A stretch of DNA of 64,000 nucleotides from Chondrilla cf. caribensis (GCA_964020155.1 OZ026564.1:4860878-4924877), one strand, 5' to 3'. Counted from the first letter of the stretch, positions 36,812 to 47,997 are shown. Made by a program: numbers and translations. Notes: generated by a model not told the origin, from the letters alone.

Positions 36812-37864
36812 ACCAACCAGAAATGAGTAGCTCCAAGTGGGGAGATACATTCTCTACTACTACCGTTGAATGGAAGGACCTGGATAAGAGGAAGTACTAC
36901 ATATTCGGGCCAACTGCGTTCATTTGTGTCAGAGGTTTGGTCTATCCTTTTGGTCTCATAAAGACGAGGCTTTTTATGCAGAAGAGAAAAGCAATGTACA
37001 ACGGTACATTCGACGCATTCAGGCAAGTCTTAAAGCACGAAGGAATACGAGGATTATACAAAGGGTTTCTGCCTAGTACGATCACTTTGGTGTCCGGTCA
37101 ACTCTACATCACCACGTACGAAGTCACGCGTAGTCTCATGGATGGATATAACTCGGGAATTAAAAGTTTCTTTGGAGGTTTAGCGGCCTCCTTGGTTGGC
37201 CAGTCAGTAACTGTTCCAATTGACATAGTGTCTCAACATATGATGGTCCAAGGGCAAGTGGGAAGAGACAATGTGGAGCAGAAGAAGATTAGATTGAAAG
37301 GGTCTATTTCAATAACTAGAGATATTTTGAAGGCTGAAGGTATTCGTGGTCTCTATCGTGGTTATTTTGTATCCTTGCTAACATATGCCCCAAGCAGTGC
37401 TATCTGGTGGTCAGCTTATTCTGTTTTATTTGCTGGAGCTGTGGACTATGGTCTAACCACTTTCATACCTAACTACCTTGTTATTATGGGTTCTGGCTCC
37501 TGTGCTGCTGTGGTGTCCTCTACTAGTACAAATGTTATGGACCTTGTTCGAACAAGATATCAGGTCAGTGGTAGTGCTTTCAGGACTGTGCCGCCTTTCA
37601 CGAGCAACTGCATGTACGCACACACACACACACACGGTGTACTCATGCATACACACAGACAGACTGTCTTTATCATTGTTATTAATTTTCCAGCTTGAAA
37701 ACTGCTTGTCTCTCTGGGACTGTGTCAAGAGGTTATGGAGAGAGGAGAAATGGAACATTCTCCACAAGGGATTGTCAGCTAGAATAATGCAGAATGCTCC
37801 GACTAGTGCCATCATGATCATTGGGTATGAGACAGTGAAGAGGCTGAGCATTAAAAGCCAGTAA
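36808..37864 (+). CDS. SLC25A44: Mitochondrial carrier SLC25A44 (branched-chain amino acids)
   Basis: Inner mitochondrial membrane carrier; the mammalian protein imports branched-chain amino acids. Exons 36808-37563 and 37694-37864 give about 308 residues (human 314). Close family matches are VEWKDLDKRKYYIFGPTAF at the N-terminus, YPFGLIKTRL, GTFDAFRQVLKHEGIRGLYKG, SVTVPIDIVSQHMM, GLYRGYFVSLLTY and HKGLSARIMQNAP. The three carrier repeats are visible. The third signature reads NVMDLVRTRY, so the usual proline (NPMD in human) is replaced by valine. Only one intron interrupts the gene, few compared with its neighbours. A short uORF abuts the start. Confidence 0.92.
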
Positions 37865-38238
37865 CATGCTCTGCTCGTGTAGAATTTATGAATATTATGT
37901 AATAGACAAAGTGAATTATTATTTATTATAACATTATATACTATGTACATAATATATTTAATGTTACTTTATATTTAATATATTAACAATCCAAATTTTA
38001 ATAGTAATGTTATCACTACGTATGTCATGCTGGATTTATGAGGTACCATCACCTTGTGAGACGACAGCAACAACACGTTTGGCTAATAATGACACTTTAC
38101 TAATCTTCAGGAAGTGATTTGACAACGTACACTCCAATGGACATGATCAACTGAAGCATTGATTTTAATGATTCGTTTAAAATTTGTGTGTGTGTACATT
38201 ACAGAGTAAGGAACAAGGACAAGGAAAAACATGCTAAG
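37865..38238. other. Tail-to-tail gap SLC25A44 / TLNRD1
   Basis: AT-rich 374 bp holding both 3' untranslated regions. No further coding or repeat signal seen. Confidence 0.6.
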
Positions 38239-39321
38239 TTAGTCCACTTTTGGACTCTGTGATCGTCTAGAAGGTAAAGGAGTGTGTTCTTGTACTGATC
38301 TCTGAAGTAGGGAAACTGCTTCACTGACAGCCTTGCTGCACATATGCCAGCGCTGCCATAAGCTGTCATTCATGAACCTGGGCTGTTCTAATAGCGTCCG
38401 TGTGGAAGCAAACAGCTGAATTGTTGCAGAGACTACAGCCATCGAACTCCCCAAGACTGCTGTCTGAGCTTCCTGGGCATCTTCGGACAGTACAGCAGGT
38501 GTACCTCTGAACTCAGAAAGTTGAGAGAATTCAACTGTTGACCGAACAGCCTCTACCAATGGACGAGCAAAAAGTATACACCTTTGTTTGTCATCTGAAG
38601 ATCGAGATTTAGTAAAAGACTTCAGTGAAGCTAGGAATGGCGCAGTGGTACCTTGAATTGATTTAGAACAATTCTGAAACATTTCTTTATCAGCTGGGAG
38701 AAGGTCCTTCAGTTCAGATGCTCTTCTACAGCCATCTCTCAATACCGTTAGACTGTCAGCAACTGTGGAAGATATCTTCAATATCAATTGAGTGTCTAGG
38801 GAGGCAGCTTTCTCTTTTTCGAACTTCCTACAAGCAACTGAAATGGCAAACTTTGACATTTCGAAAGAATATCTGTCAGTCACACCAGGGAGGGCGGGCT
38901 GGGAGTGAGGGTCTTTGACGGCCGTGATGTAGGCAAGCTGTGCCGCATTCTCTGTGAGTGCAATGACCTCTTCAGTTAGTAGGCGAACTCCTTCTCCCAC
39001 TCCTTGAAAGTACCATTCTTTTAAATTGTCTTCCAAGTTTCTAACAGAAAGCAGAATCCCTTTCGACGTACCAATTATACTATCCTTTACCGAGGATACT
39101 TTGCTGCCACCCTTTGAGAGGGGCTCCAGAACGGCGGGCTTTGTAGCAGTCTGGAGTAGGAGGATGTCGGCGACCAGATCAATTTCCTGTTCCGCTTCTG
39201 AACATATTCCAACGACTTTGGCTTGCGTGTACCCTTCACTCATTGCAGATCTGTCACGTAAAAGGGAATTCAGGGAACTCAGGGAGTTCTGAGAGCCCGA
39301 GAACATCTTAGTCAAGTTCAT
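38239..39321 (-). CDS. TLNRD1: Talin rod domain-containing protein 1
   Basis: About 360 residues in one coding exon (human 362). All-helical homologue of talin rod bundles R7-R8 that dimerises and binds actin in vertebrates. Matches along the length include EIDLVADILLLQTATKPAV, VIALTENAAQLAYITAV, QPALPGVTDRYSFEM, CILFARPLVEAVRSTVEF and AQTAVLGSSMAVVSATIQL. MNLTKM at 39321 is taken as the start: just upstream is TCTTCTACAG, an acceptor for a 5' UTR intron, and longer in-frame reading lacks an ATG. The probable 5' UTR exon ends at a donor near 39440 and faces the ISOC2 promoter. Confidence 0.9.
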   Translation of the reverse strand: MNLTKMFSGSQNSLSSLNSLLRDRSAMSEGYTQAKVVGICSEAEQEIDLVADILLLQTATKPAVLEPLSKGGSKVSSVKDSIIGTSKGILLSVRNLEDNLKEWYFQGVGEGVRLLTEEVIALTENAAQLAYITAVKDPHSQPALPGVTDRYSFEMSKFAISVACRKFEKEKAASLDTQLILKISSTVADSLTVLRDGCRRASELKDLLPADKEMFQNCSKSIQGTTAPFLASLKSFTKSRSSDDKQRCILFARPLVEAVRSTVEFSQLSEFRGTPAVLSEDAQEAQTAVLGSSMAVVSATIQLFASTRTLLEQPRFMNDSLWQRWHMCSKAVSEAVSLLQRSVQEHTPLPSRRSQSPKVD

Positions 39322-39566
39322 TTTAAAACTGTCCTGTAGAAGAGGGACATGTAATTGTAGGTTACATCCGCATTGCACAGATATGAAAATTCATGTAAAC
39401 TGAACAAATAGTTACTTATCACTGTTAAAGCAGGCTAACCTGTTTTTCGACATAAATGGTAGCAGTTTCCCAGGCAATAACGAGTACAAGTCGAGGGAGG
39501 AACAGCGACTTACCATTAAATGAGATTCATTGGTTCTTATTAGTTCACTGTAAAAATAGTAACAAA

Positions 39567-40412
39567 ATGGCGCTCGTAAAGTCTCTTGGTAGACTTGCAA
39601 GTGCGCGTTCGTTGGTTTTTGTCTGTGATATGCAAGAAAAGTTCAAGCCAACAATTAGATACTTTCCGGAGATAGCAGTTGTTGCTGCAAGAATGGTGTG
39701 TTTCAACCTAAGATAATCATCCTATGTTATCCTTTATTTAATAACATGGTATTCTGTTTGATAATTTAAGCGGCTGTGTCTGTATTCTTATAGGTTAAAG
39801 CTGCCAACATATTAGAGATACCAGTGGTTGCTACTGAGCAGTACCCGAAAGGACTCGGAAACACAGTACCTGAAATTGATGTATCCAATGCGAAAGTATT
39901 CTCAAAAACTAAGTTTTCTATGGTGGTTCCTGAAGTTGAAGATATCCTGGGAAAATACCCTGATAGAAAATCTGTCATATTAGTAGGAATAGAGGTTGGT
40001 AACATACAAAATGGATAACTGTACATGGAAATGGTGTGTTGCTGGTCTATATATGATATCACACTACACTATTTCTGTAGACTCAAGTGTGTATTCAGCA
40101 AACAACTTTAGATTTGTTGGAAAAAGGCTATGATGTCCACATACTGGCTGATGGTGTGTCTTCACGTGCTCAAGTTGATAGGATGTTTGCTTTGGAGGTG
40201 AGTGTGTGTTCACTAGTGTGTATCCACACTGTGATCAGCAAGGACTTGTTTGTTTACTTGTGTAGAGGCTGAGAGGATCTGGTGCTTTTATTAGCACAAG
40301 TGAAGCAGTTCTGTTTGAGCTGATGGGCGATTCCAAGCATCCTAAGTTCAAAGAGATCCAAAATCTGGTCAAGACTTCGGCCCCAGATTCCGGACTACTG
40401 ACAAAGCTTTAG
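39567..40412 (+). CDS. ISOC2: Isochorismatase domain-containing protein
   Basis: Small isochorismatase-like hydrolase of unknown substrate, cytosolic or mitochondrial. Exons 39567-39695, 39794-39994, 40081-40197, 40266-40412 give 197 residues (human ISOC2 205). The Asp-Lys-Cys triad fits [18 protein letters not shown] and [11 protein letters not shown]. The C-terminus has the ISOC2 block [14 protein letters not shown]...[10 protein letters not shown]...APDSGLL. All introns are phase 0. Its 5' region overlaps the TLNRD1 5' UTR on the other strand. Confidence 0.92.
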
Positions 40413-40711
40413 TTTCCGAAATTTAAATCGGAAGTGGAAGTGGGAATTATGATTCATTAATTGGTATACGGATAACGTTTTTTCCCGGATTTTCTTAAGG
40501 TGACATTTGGAAGGTATCGAATTTTCCTCTTAAAACGTCACGGTTGTTTGAACTAGAAGTAAAAGTTGTCTTAGAGTGCCTTGTTCTAGACGAAGGTGAA
40601 TAGTATTGTCGGAACGATCGCGCACTATTTACAAGTAGATGAACCAGTAGGTGATTGTTGCCGATCGGTACTTACATTATATTTGATATCAAGTGGAATC
40701 AGTTCATCAAA

Positions 40712-42050
40712 ATGGGAGATTCTTGGTCGTGCTTATCTTGTATTGGCGCCGAAGAGCCGCCGGTAAGGAGACTTTCTGATGATATGACAATTTGTATGTT
40801 CTCTTCCGTAGGCCGGGTGGATGGTCTTGACGCGGTCAAGTGGCCTGTGGGTATATCGGTTATTTATTGTTTGAGTAATAGAAGTACTGTTGCTTTATGT
40901 CCCTGAACGTTAACGCTACGACTACTCAGAGTACTTTTCGGTCGATAAACCTCGGTGGAACCACGTTACCACTCTGCTCTATGGTGTGCGTGTGAAGTGT
41001 ATTTCATATGTCATACTGACGCCACTACTCGAATTTTATTAAAAGATGAAGCATCAAGCTCTGAGCTTTTATTAGGTTCTAGAGGTGACGAGGGATCGTT
41101 TGAGATCAGTTTGCCTGACTCTGCCGGAGTCCATTTTTTGCAAATAGATATTTTTAGTAACGGTCACATTACCTAATTTGGTGGATCTATACCGTTACTC
41201 GAATTCCATTGCTCTAATCTCATTATGAGTGTACATTATAATATGCAATGACTGCACCTGATTCAGTCCATGGCCTGCTCTGTTCAGATATCAGCTTGGA
41301 ATGGTCCAGTGAGGGTACCATAGGTGATATGGACAATTCTGTTCACATAGGCAAGATCAGGAAAATGCTTAGTCTGTGCTAATTGAGAAGACACTTGTAG
41401 GCCCTAGAGATGTGTTGTGTAATCCATATCCTAATAATACCTGTTCCAATATGTGACTATCCCAAACCATTCCTCTCGTACACAGCCCAGAAGAAAAATT
41501 CTTGATAAGACAATGATTGGATTACCATCAAACTTTCAAGTTAGCAGATTAGAACACTTGTGTCCAGATTATTATTAAGACTATGTTGTTTCAGGTTTGT
41601 CTATCTTCCCTTGCGTACACAGCACACAGGACATATCGGATCAAGTGACTTTGGATCAGCTGATGTGAGTGTGTTGTACTATAGAGCAACAGAGTGCCAT
41701 AGTGTACTATAGAGCAACAGAGTGCCATAGTGTACTCTTTCTGAAGACCTTACAGTGACAATCATGCCATGCTTTAATGTGTGTATTTATGATTCAAACA
41801 TGATCAGTTGTCATGGAGCACTTGCATTTGTTGTGACTCTGTGTATACATATTATGATAAAATACTGATTTTCCACTATTTCTTCACAGATTAGTGGATA
41901 TTAGAGTTCTCTTGTAGTGTTATTAAGTGAAGTACAAGTAGTATTGTATGTGCACTTACCCTTGTATTTACCTGTAGACTAATTCAATACAAAATCAAAT
42001 GGAGTCAAAAGGTGGCTATGACAGTAGCTCAGGGGTACCTAAGGAGTTAA
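40712..42050 (+). CDS. Small unrecognised protein with acylation-type N-terminus
   Basis: Proposed seven-exon gene of about 140 residues: 40712-40762, 40812-40839, 40930-40983, 41046-41156, 41288-41323, 41595-41664, 41978-42050. All phases close and no stop interrupts, which is unlikely by chance for seven exons, but donor GTGGCC at 40840 is weak. The N-terminus MGDSWSCLSCIG has Gly2 and two cysteines, as in myristoylated and palmitoylated proteins. The middle reads FSVDKPRWNHVTTLLYDE and LLLGSRGDEGSFEISLP, which suggests a beta-sheet domain. The C-terminus is hydrophobic-basic (LILIQYKIKWSQKV). I cannot name the family. The region 41324-41594 is intron without notable features. Confidence 0.5.
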
Positions 42051-42386
42051 CACCTAAAGGGATTGATGTTGGGGTGAGGTCATTTCTGGTGTGTATTTTG
42101 GAGATGTCGTCTAGTTTGTCTTCCTGATTCCTCACAGGGGCCATCGTAGGATTAACTTGCAAGCTTATTGCATAGTAATTATTATTATTATAAGGATGTG
42201 ACTTGTTAATGTTCTCCTTCATATGGCATAAATCAATGTGTGATCTGTATTCTATTGTAAACTAATTAAAGACTTGTATCTAGAAACTTTCTTTTGTTTT
42301 AAATTTTCAGCAGCATTTGAATTGTTATGCGCTAATCACGTGTACTGAAAATCACGTGCTCATTACACTTTGAACCAAACACAAGT
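42051..42386. other. Enolase upstream region
   Basis: 336 bp with the 3' end of the upstream small gene and the enolase promoter. CACGTG-like words occur at 42338 and 42352. No ORF or repeat. Confidence 0.5.
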
Positions 42387-43697
42387 ATGTCGGGTCTCAG
42401 TAAAGTCTTCGCTAGAGAAATCTTCGACAGTCGCGGTAACCCTACCGTAGAGGTAGAAGTTACAACCTCCAAGGGAACCTTTCGAGCCGCTGTTCCTTCC
42501 GGTGCCTCCACTGGTATCTATGAAGCGCTAGAACTGAGGGACAAAGATCCCAAACGTTTCCTGGGGAAAGGTGTATTGAAAGCTGTGGACCACGTCAACG
42601 CCATTATAGGTCCCGAACTCATCAAACGCAATGTGGACGTCACTAAGCAGGAAGAGGTCGATAAAGTGTTGCTAGCGTTAGATGGAACGGAGAATAAGAC
42701 GAAATTGGGGGCCAATGCCATACTCGGCGTGTCTCTTGCTGTCTGCAAGGCAGGAGCAGCTCACAAAGGGATTCCGCTGTATCGCCATATCGCAGAACTT
42801 GCTGGAAACGAACAAGTGATACTCCCGGTCCCTGCCTTCAACGTCATCAATGGAGGGACTCATGCGGGAAATAAATTGGCCATGCAAGAATTTATGATCC
42901 TCCCAACTGGCGCCAGTTCCTTCAAGGAGGCAATGAGAATGGGATGTGAAGTATACCAGACCTTGAAGAAGGTCATCAAAGAGAAATATGGCCAGGATGC
43001 TACCAATGTTGGTGATGAGGGAGGGTTTGCACCGAATATCCAGGACAATAAAGAAGGATTGGAACTCTTAAAGGTAGCCATCGAGAAGGCAGGCTACACA
43101 GGGAAGATATCTTTGGCAATGGATTGTGCCGCGTCGGAGTTTCACAAGGATGGTTCGTATGATCTTGATTTCAAGAATCCAAGCTCGGACAAGACCAAGT
43201 GGCTGACGGGCCAGCAGCTCGCTGATCTTTACATCAGTTTTGTTGGTGCCTATCCCATTGTGTCCATAGAGGATGGCTTTGACCAGGATGACTGGGACTC
43301 CTGGGTCAACTTCACCCAGCGCTGTCCTGAAATACAAATCCTTGGTGATGACTTAACTGTGACAAACACAAAGCGGATTCAGAAAGCCATTTCCAGCAAG
43401 GCATGCAACGCTCTTTTGCTGAAGGTGAATCAAATTGGCTCTGTCACTGAAGCCATCGAGTCCTGTAAATTGGCGCAGTCTAGCGGTTGGGGAGTTATGG
43501 TCAGTCACCGCAGTGGGGAGACAGAGGACACATTCATAGCAGATCTTGTTGTGGGTCTGGCAACAGGACAAATTAAAACAGGAGCTCCCTGTAGATCAGA
43601 GAGGCTTGCCAAGTATAACCAGCTGCTCAGAATCGAAGAGGAACTTGGTGAAAAGGCTGTGTTTGCTGGAGCCAACTTCAGGCATCCATTAAAGTAG
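42387..43697 (+). CDS. ENO1: Enolase, intronless
   Basis: 2-phosphoglycerate dehydratase of glycolysis, cytosolic, Mg-dependent dimer. A 436-residue full-length protein from a single exon; the family is usually 430-436. Key parts are [13 protein letters not shown], catalytic loop [31 protein letters not shown], general acid GDEGGFAPN, metal ligands in [17 protein letters not shown] and GDDLTVTN, catalytic lysine in [10 protein letters not shown] and [14 protein letters not shown]. No introns occur although almost all neighbours are cut into many short exons, so a retrocopied or intron-cleared gene is possible. It is intact, and AATAAA follows at 43845. Confidence 0.97.
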   Translation: MSGLSKVFAREIFDSRGNPTVEVEVTTSKGTFRAAVPSGASTGIYEALELRDKDPKRFLGKGVLKAVDHVNAIIGPELIKRNVDVTKQEEVDKVLLALDGTENKTKLGANAILGVSLAVCKAGAAHKGIPLYRHIAELAGNEQVILPVPAFNVINGGTHAGNKLAMQEFMILPTGASSFKEAMRMGCEVYQTLKKVIKEKYGQDATNVGDEGGFAPNIQDNKEGLELLKVAIEKAGYTGKISLAMDCAASEFHKDGSYDLDFKNPSSDKTKWLTGQQLADLYISFVGAYPIVSIEDGFDQDDWDSWVNFTQRCPEIQILGDDLTVTNTKRIQKAISSKACNALLLKVNQIGSVTEAIESCKLAQSSGWGVMVSHRSGETEDTFIADLVVGLATGQIKTGAPCRSERLAKYNQLLRIEEELGEKAVFAGANFRHPLK

Positions 43698-43844
43698 AAG
43701 ACTGAACATGACAGTCACCTGGTTGATAGTACTGTTAACTAAGTAGTGCCTTTCATTGTAGAACCATGGAATTATCCATGGAATAACCAATAGTGTTTGT
43801 ATAATACACAGTTTGTGGATTAATCAACTCAGTGTTAATGACAT

Positions 43845-43850
43845 AATAAA
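43845..43850 (+). promoter_or_regulatory. Polyadenylation signal, enolase
   Basis: AATAAA 148 bp after the enolase stop, in the gap shared with the converging TXNL1 gene. Confidence 0.75.
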
Positions 43851-43978
43851 TTAGTTCAACAAAGAGAAACATCTTCGGTTCGATGGCCTTTATTAATGAC
43901 TTTCCCCTTTTTCGCCAGAAATCTGTGTTGGAAGGGGAAAACCCTGTAATCAGTAATAAATTGAGTTTAAATAGTTCA

Positions 43979-45520
43979 TTAACAAACCCTTTTGAACTCT
44001 TTCATATTTGTGACATCTAAAGGATTTCCATAAAAGCCCAAGTATTCCAGACTAGTTGTGTCCTCTTCACACTGGTTGTCCTTGATGAATAGCTGTAGGA
44101 GCAATGCGTAATGCTATGTCAGCAAATCTCTGACAATAACCAATCAAACACATCCTGGCTATATTATGTTGGCAGGTTCACAGGACACTAGGGATGGCAT
44201 TAAATCACATGAACACAGCACACTCACAGTAATGCTCTGTACACTCTGAAACTTTACATATGTCAATGGCAGAGGACAATCACCCGACAAATGCTCTACA
44301 GATAGACTACGAAACAATGTACAGGTAAACAGAAGTAAATTTATTACTGAGATACAAGAGATGACTACCTAAACTCTTGTACAGGCTTCATCTTCTCCAC
44401 ATCATCAAAGGAAGGGGTGCTAACTTGATTCAAGAACAACTGAACATGTTTAGGAGCATTCTCTGAGAATTTCAAACAATAGTGCAGTAATAGTTGATCC
44501 TCACAATGAATAATACAGTAGCTATGTACCTCTACTGGTGGCTTTCACAAGCAAAGAGTGCAGTCTTACTGTCTGATTGAAAGAGACAAACATAATAAGC
44601 TGTTCATCACAGTCTGATTCAAGGAAGGCTGGACCAGGTGAGAGCACATTGAGAAACGGATGTTCATCACTATCATTGAGGCATTCACTCTTCGTTTTGT
44701 CAACAAAGCTGTTCAAATTGTGCTATAAGTGTATAATATTAATAAATGCTCACAACATCACATCACATCCTTCCATGTGCTATTACTAACAAAGTAAGTA
44801 CCATGTAGGACGATGCCGGGTATTTGGGATCAGCAAACACATAATGTCAAATCATAGTTACCTGGCTTTCAATAGTGGTCAATCACCTACGAATGAAGTC
44901 TGGTGCTCCTAATCATCCTGTGCCTCTAGATATCGAGCTTTACATTATTCTTTTTACAATTGTAGCATCAATTTAGGCCTATGAATTCTTCAACTGATCG
45001 ACCCGAACCACGCGTTTAGTATATCATGTGTCTAGTACATTGGAGACCACGTAACTACAAATCTTTAGTTTACCTGTCCTGGAATCTCTACTATATTCTC
45101 TCCTTGAGACGCCGAGGAGTTTACTTCACTTCCAGATATATGCTGCACGATAGTCGCTTCTATGCCGTTAATGTCTGCTCCTTTGATTTTATGGAGAACT
45201 TCGTTCCTTCGAAAGAAAATAAATGTTGGAACGGAGCGCACTTCATAACGAGATGCACTGTTCTATACAAATAAAGAAATGTACGTTCAGTTTAGGGCTG
45301 TATACATCGTCCCAATACAACTTACAGAGCACTTGTCGATATCGACCTTCAGGAAAATGACTTTCTTGTATTTTGCCTGCAACTGTACAAGTTTCGGAGC
45401 AATTTCTCTACATGGACCACACCATGTGGCAAAGAAGTCAACGAGCAGTAAACTATCCCCCGCAAGAGACAATTCTGTCCGCAATTCACCATCAGAAGCA
45501 ATTTCTTTTATGCCGGCCAT
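43979..45520 (-). CDS. TXNL1: Thioredoxin-like protein 1 (TRX plus PITH domain)
   Basis: Redox protein that associates with the 26S proteasome. Exons 45326-45520, 45074-45262, 44530-44722, 44369-44462, 44228-44306, 43979-44092 give 287 residues (human 289). The thioredoxin domain has LLVDFFATWCGPCREIAP, with the CGPC active site at residues 34-37, and VDIDKC. The PITH domain has SECLNDSDEHPF, FLESDCDEQLIMFVSFNQ and LPLTYVKFQSVQSIT. The active site is the classical WCGPC, while the human protein has GCGPC. It is the last gene before subtelomeric repeats. Confidence 0.93.
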
Positions 45521-45594
45521 TTTACTGTGGTTGAACGGAGAGGTTGCGTAGTATACAGTATCTATGGTCGAAGTGACCTAACACCGGCGTCGCT

Positions 45595-46345
45595 AAGAGG
45601 CGCCGAGGGGCGGAAAAGAGAAGACGCTCTAGCCCTATAGCTCAAATACGAATACACAGATACACTCCTGGACCTAGTACGGTCCTTCTGATAACAAAAA
45701 AGATGCATTTTGATGTCGACCAAAAATTCTCCCCAGTACCCATATGCCACATATAATATTGCATATACTTTTGTATGTACATTCAAATATATGTGTAATA
45801 CACCTTGTGGTGATCACTGAAGCAATTTGACATTTCTTTGCTGGTCACCAAGGGCTACCCAGTGTCCATGTCAAACTCACCAACACAATTTGGGAAGAAT
45901 TCAGATTGTCCTGAGTGTGCTATAAGCCTTGTGGTGACAAGGAAAAAAATGTCAATTTTTTGGCTTGTCACCACAGCCTCTCCTGTGTACATGTGATGCA
46001 TCATAGCTCAAATACGAATGCACAGACACACTCCTGGACCTAGTACGGTCCTTCTGACAACAAAAAAGATGCATTTTGATGTCGACCAAAAATTCTCCCC
46101 AGTGCCCATATGGCACATATAATAAAATGTATGTACTTTTGTATATATATAAGTGTAATATGCCTTGTGGTGATCACCTAAACAATTGGACATTTATTTG
46201 CTGGTCACCAAGGGCTAGCCAGTGTCCGTGCTAAACTCACCAACACAATTTGGGAAGAATTGAGATTGTCCTGAGTGCGCTATAAGCCTCGTGGTGACAA
46301 GCAAAATATGTCATTGTTTTGGCTTGTCACCACGGCCTCTCCTGT
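45595..46345. repeat. Two divergent copies of the ~350-bp satellite
   Basis: Two tandem copies of the unit that forms the large array at 50-60 kb, recognisable by the GGTGATCAC word, CTGGTCACCAAGGGCTA and the GTGGTGACAAG/CTTGTCACCAC arms. They differ from the main array by many substitutions and start about 75 bp upstream of TXNL1. Confidence 0.9.
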
Positions 46346-46356
46346 GTGCACATGAT

Positions 46357-46365
46357 GCATCGTGT

Positions 46366-46436
<71 letters not shown>
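46357..46436. repeat. (GT)n microsatellite
   Basis: About 38 GT units joined to the end of the second divergent satellite copy. Confidence 0.97.
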
Positions 46437-46528
46437 AGTGAATAACACATACTTCACCATGGATGTGATATTGGTTTGTTGTTAACTTTTTGTGTTTCCT
46501 ATTCTCGTGTTCAATGGATGCAGGTATA

Positions 46529-46815
46529 TAGCCCCTCCACCGTGACCTATCTATTTTATTATTAGTATCTGCGCTATTTATAGTAGCCCTCGATGTTCAA
46601 TTCGAAAAATAGGCCGTCCCCGACCACTCAAATCCCTTGATCGTCTCTAATAGATTCAGAAGAACCTTCGCTGAAGATTTAAAGTTCGTCAAAGCCTTTG
46701 CGCTCGAATTCTAGCCCAAATTCCAATTGTCGGCGTTTTAAAATCGGCCATTTTCGCGCAATATAAATTGTAGTATAAAATTACTATTGCAAATACGCGT
46801 AGGAATGCATATTAT
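46529..46815. repeat. Direct repeat copy 1 (~275 bp)
   Basis: Starts at CCACCGTGACCTATCTATTT and ends near TACGCGTAGGAATGCATATTATAT. A second copy lies at 47213-47495. By eye they are well over 80% alike. The right border of both is the word GCGTAGGAATNCATATTATAT. Confidence 0.85.
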
Positions 46816-47139
46816 ATATGCAATGGGTCAAAAGGAATGAAACGGTCGTCCACTTTATCTCCAGCAAGGAAGTTTTTGCAATTCTATCGATTCTCTAGTG
46901 AAGGTACCCCTCTTTGTCAGATTTGTAATTAATAAAATAGTCACCCACTCAGGGTCAAAGACACCTATATATGTAGAGCTTTACAGGGACTTTCCACAGA
47001 GACTGTGTACTTGCGTCATTCCACGAATGCAGAAGACACTATTCTAGCTGGGAGGTCAGCCGCGAGTCCCAAAGCTCCCCCCTACGGTTCTTTGTAGAGA
47101 GTATGCGACTGACCACCAGGAAGTGAGCTATTTTTTTTC
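46816..47139. other. Unassigned sequence between direct repeats
   Basis: Non-repetitive 320 bp without a credible ORF. Contains TTTGTAGAGAG and CCACCAGG but nothing I can assign. Confidence 0.4.
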
Positions 47140-47222
47140 AGAGAAAAAAACCGTCCTTTTGAGGATTCGAACCCGCGACCTGGAGCCTAGAGTCGTGTCA
47201 CCTGACCACCCCGCCACCGTGA
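47140..47222 (-). mobile_element. tRNA-like segment, probable SINE head
   Basis: On the minus strand the segment reads A-box-like TGGCGGGGTGGTC and, about 35 bp on, a perfect B box GGTTCGAATCC, followed by TCAAAAGGACGG and a T/A-rich stretch. The T-arm stem is imperfect, so a working tRNA is unlikely and a tRNA-derived SINE relic is preferred. It abuts copy 2 of the 275-bp direct repeat. Confidence 0.55.
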
Positions 47223-47495
47223 CTTATCTATTTTATTATTATTATCTGCGCTATTTAAAGTTGCCCTCAATGTTCAATTCGGAGAATAGGCCACCCCCAG
47301 GCACTCGAATCACTTGATCGTCTCTAGTAGGTTTAGAAGAACCTTCGGTGAAGATTTAAAGCTCGTTGAAGTCTTTGCGCTCAAATTCTAGCCCAAATCC
47401 TAATTGTCGGCGTTTTGAAATCGGCCATTTTGTTCGCACAATAGAAATAATATAAATTCACTGTAGTAGTTACGCGTAGGAATACATATTATATG
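47213..47495. repeat. Direct repeat copy 2 (~275 bp)
   Basis: Begins GCCACCGTGACTTATCTATT and ends at the same word as copy 1. Unlike copy 1 it is joined to the tRNA-like segment. Confidence 0.85.
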
Positions 47496-47532
47496 ACGTT
47501 GCAGTATTTCCTAAATTCGAATATACTCGAAG

Positions 47533-47997
47533 ATGGTGGAGCTACGTAGCTCGTAGCTACGGCGAGGGAGCTTTACAAAGTCTTCAGTTTTTAATACTAT
47601 AAAACCCGAGGGTATGTAAAGTTTTCCTACATTCCAGACTGTATGTGTATTATTGCTTTCCTGTGATAGAAACTTCGTCGGAGAATGCGCGAACACTGTA
47701 AGGGACACAGCAGTATTCCTCTGCAAAGAGAAGATATTACCAAATTGCATCTTCGAGGTGTGGTTGTGTAGGGTATGGGGTGAGGTATATTAACTGATAG
47801 AATATGTTCACTTGCTTTGTGTTCAGTTTTGAAGTAGTGAAGATCATTCATGACAAGATACTGGACATGACTGGTAGTAACCAGTGAGTGCATCATTATG
47901 TGATCCACTGTGATTATCATACTCAAGTATTACATCTGCTCTCAGAGTACCACTTGTTCTGGTGGGAAACAAGACAGACCTCCACATGCAAAATTAA
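47533..47997 (+). pseudogene. RHEB-like small GTPase relic
   Basis: Segments 47827-47883 and 47946-47997 are well formed exons joined in phase. They read FEVVKIIHDKILDMTGSNQ then VPLVLVGNKTDLHMQ, matching RHEB between its switch region and the G4 NKxD motif. Segment 47638-47697 (ENART end) joins upstream in phase. Around 47533-47611 a degraded frame with an internal stop recalls the P-loop (TKSSV). The G2-G3 part and everything after NKTDLHM are missing, and TAA follows. Introns are kept, so it is a decayed duplicate rather than a retrocopy. Confidence 0.6.

Noticed and set aside
39322..39378. Longer TLNRD1 N-terminus
   Set aside because: It would need a non-ATG start and reads through a good acceptor (TCTTCTACAG), so it is 5' UTR intron.
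47140..47222. Functional tRNA gene on the minus strand
   Set aside because: The B box is perfect, but the T-arm and anticodon stems do not pair well and no clear acceptor stem is visible.
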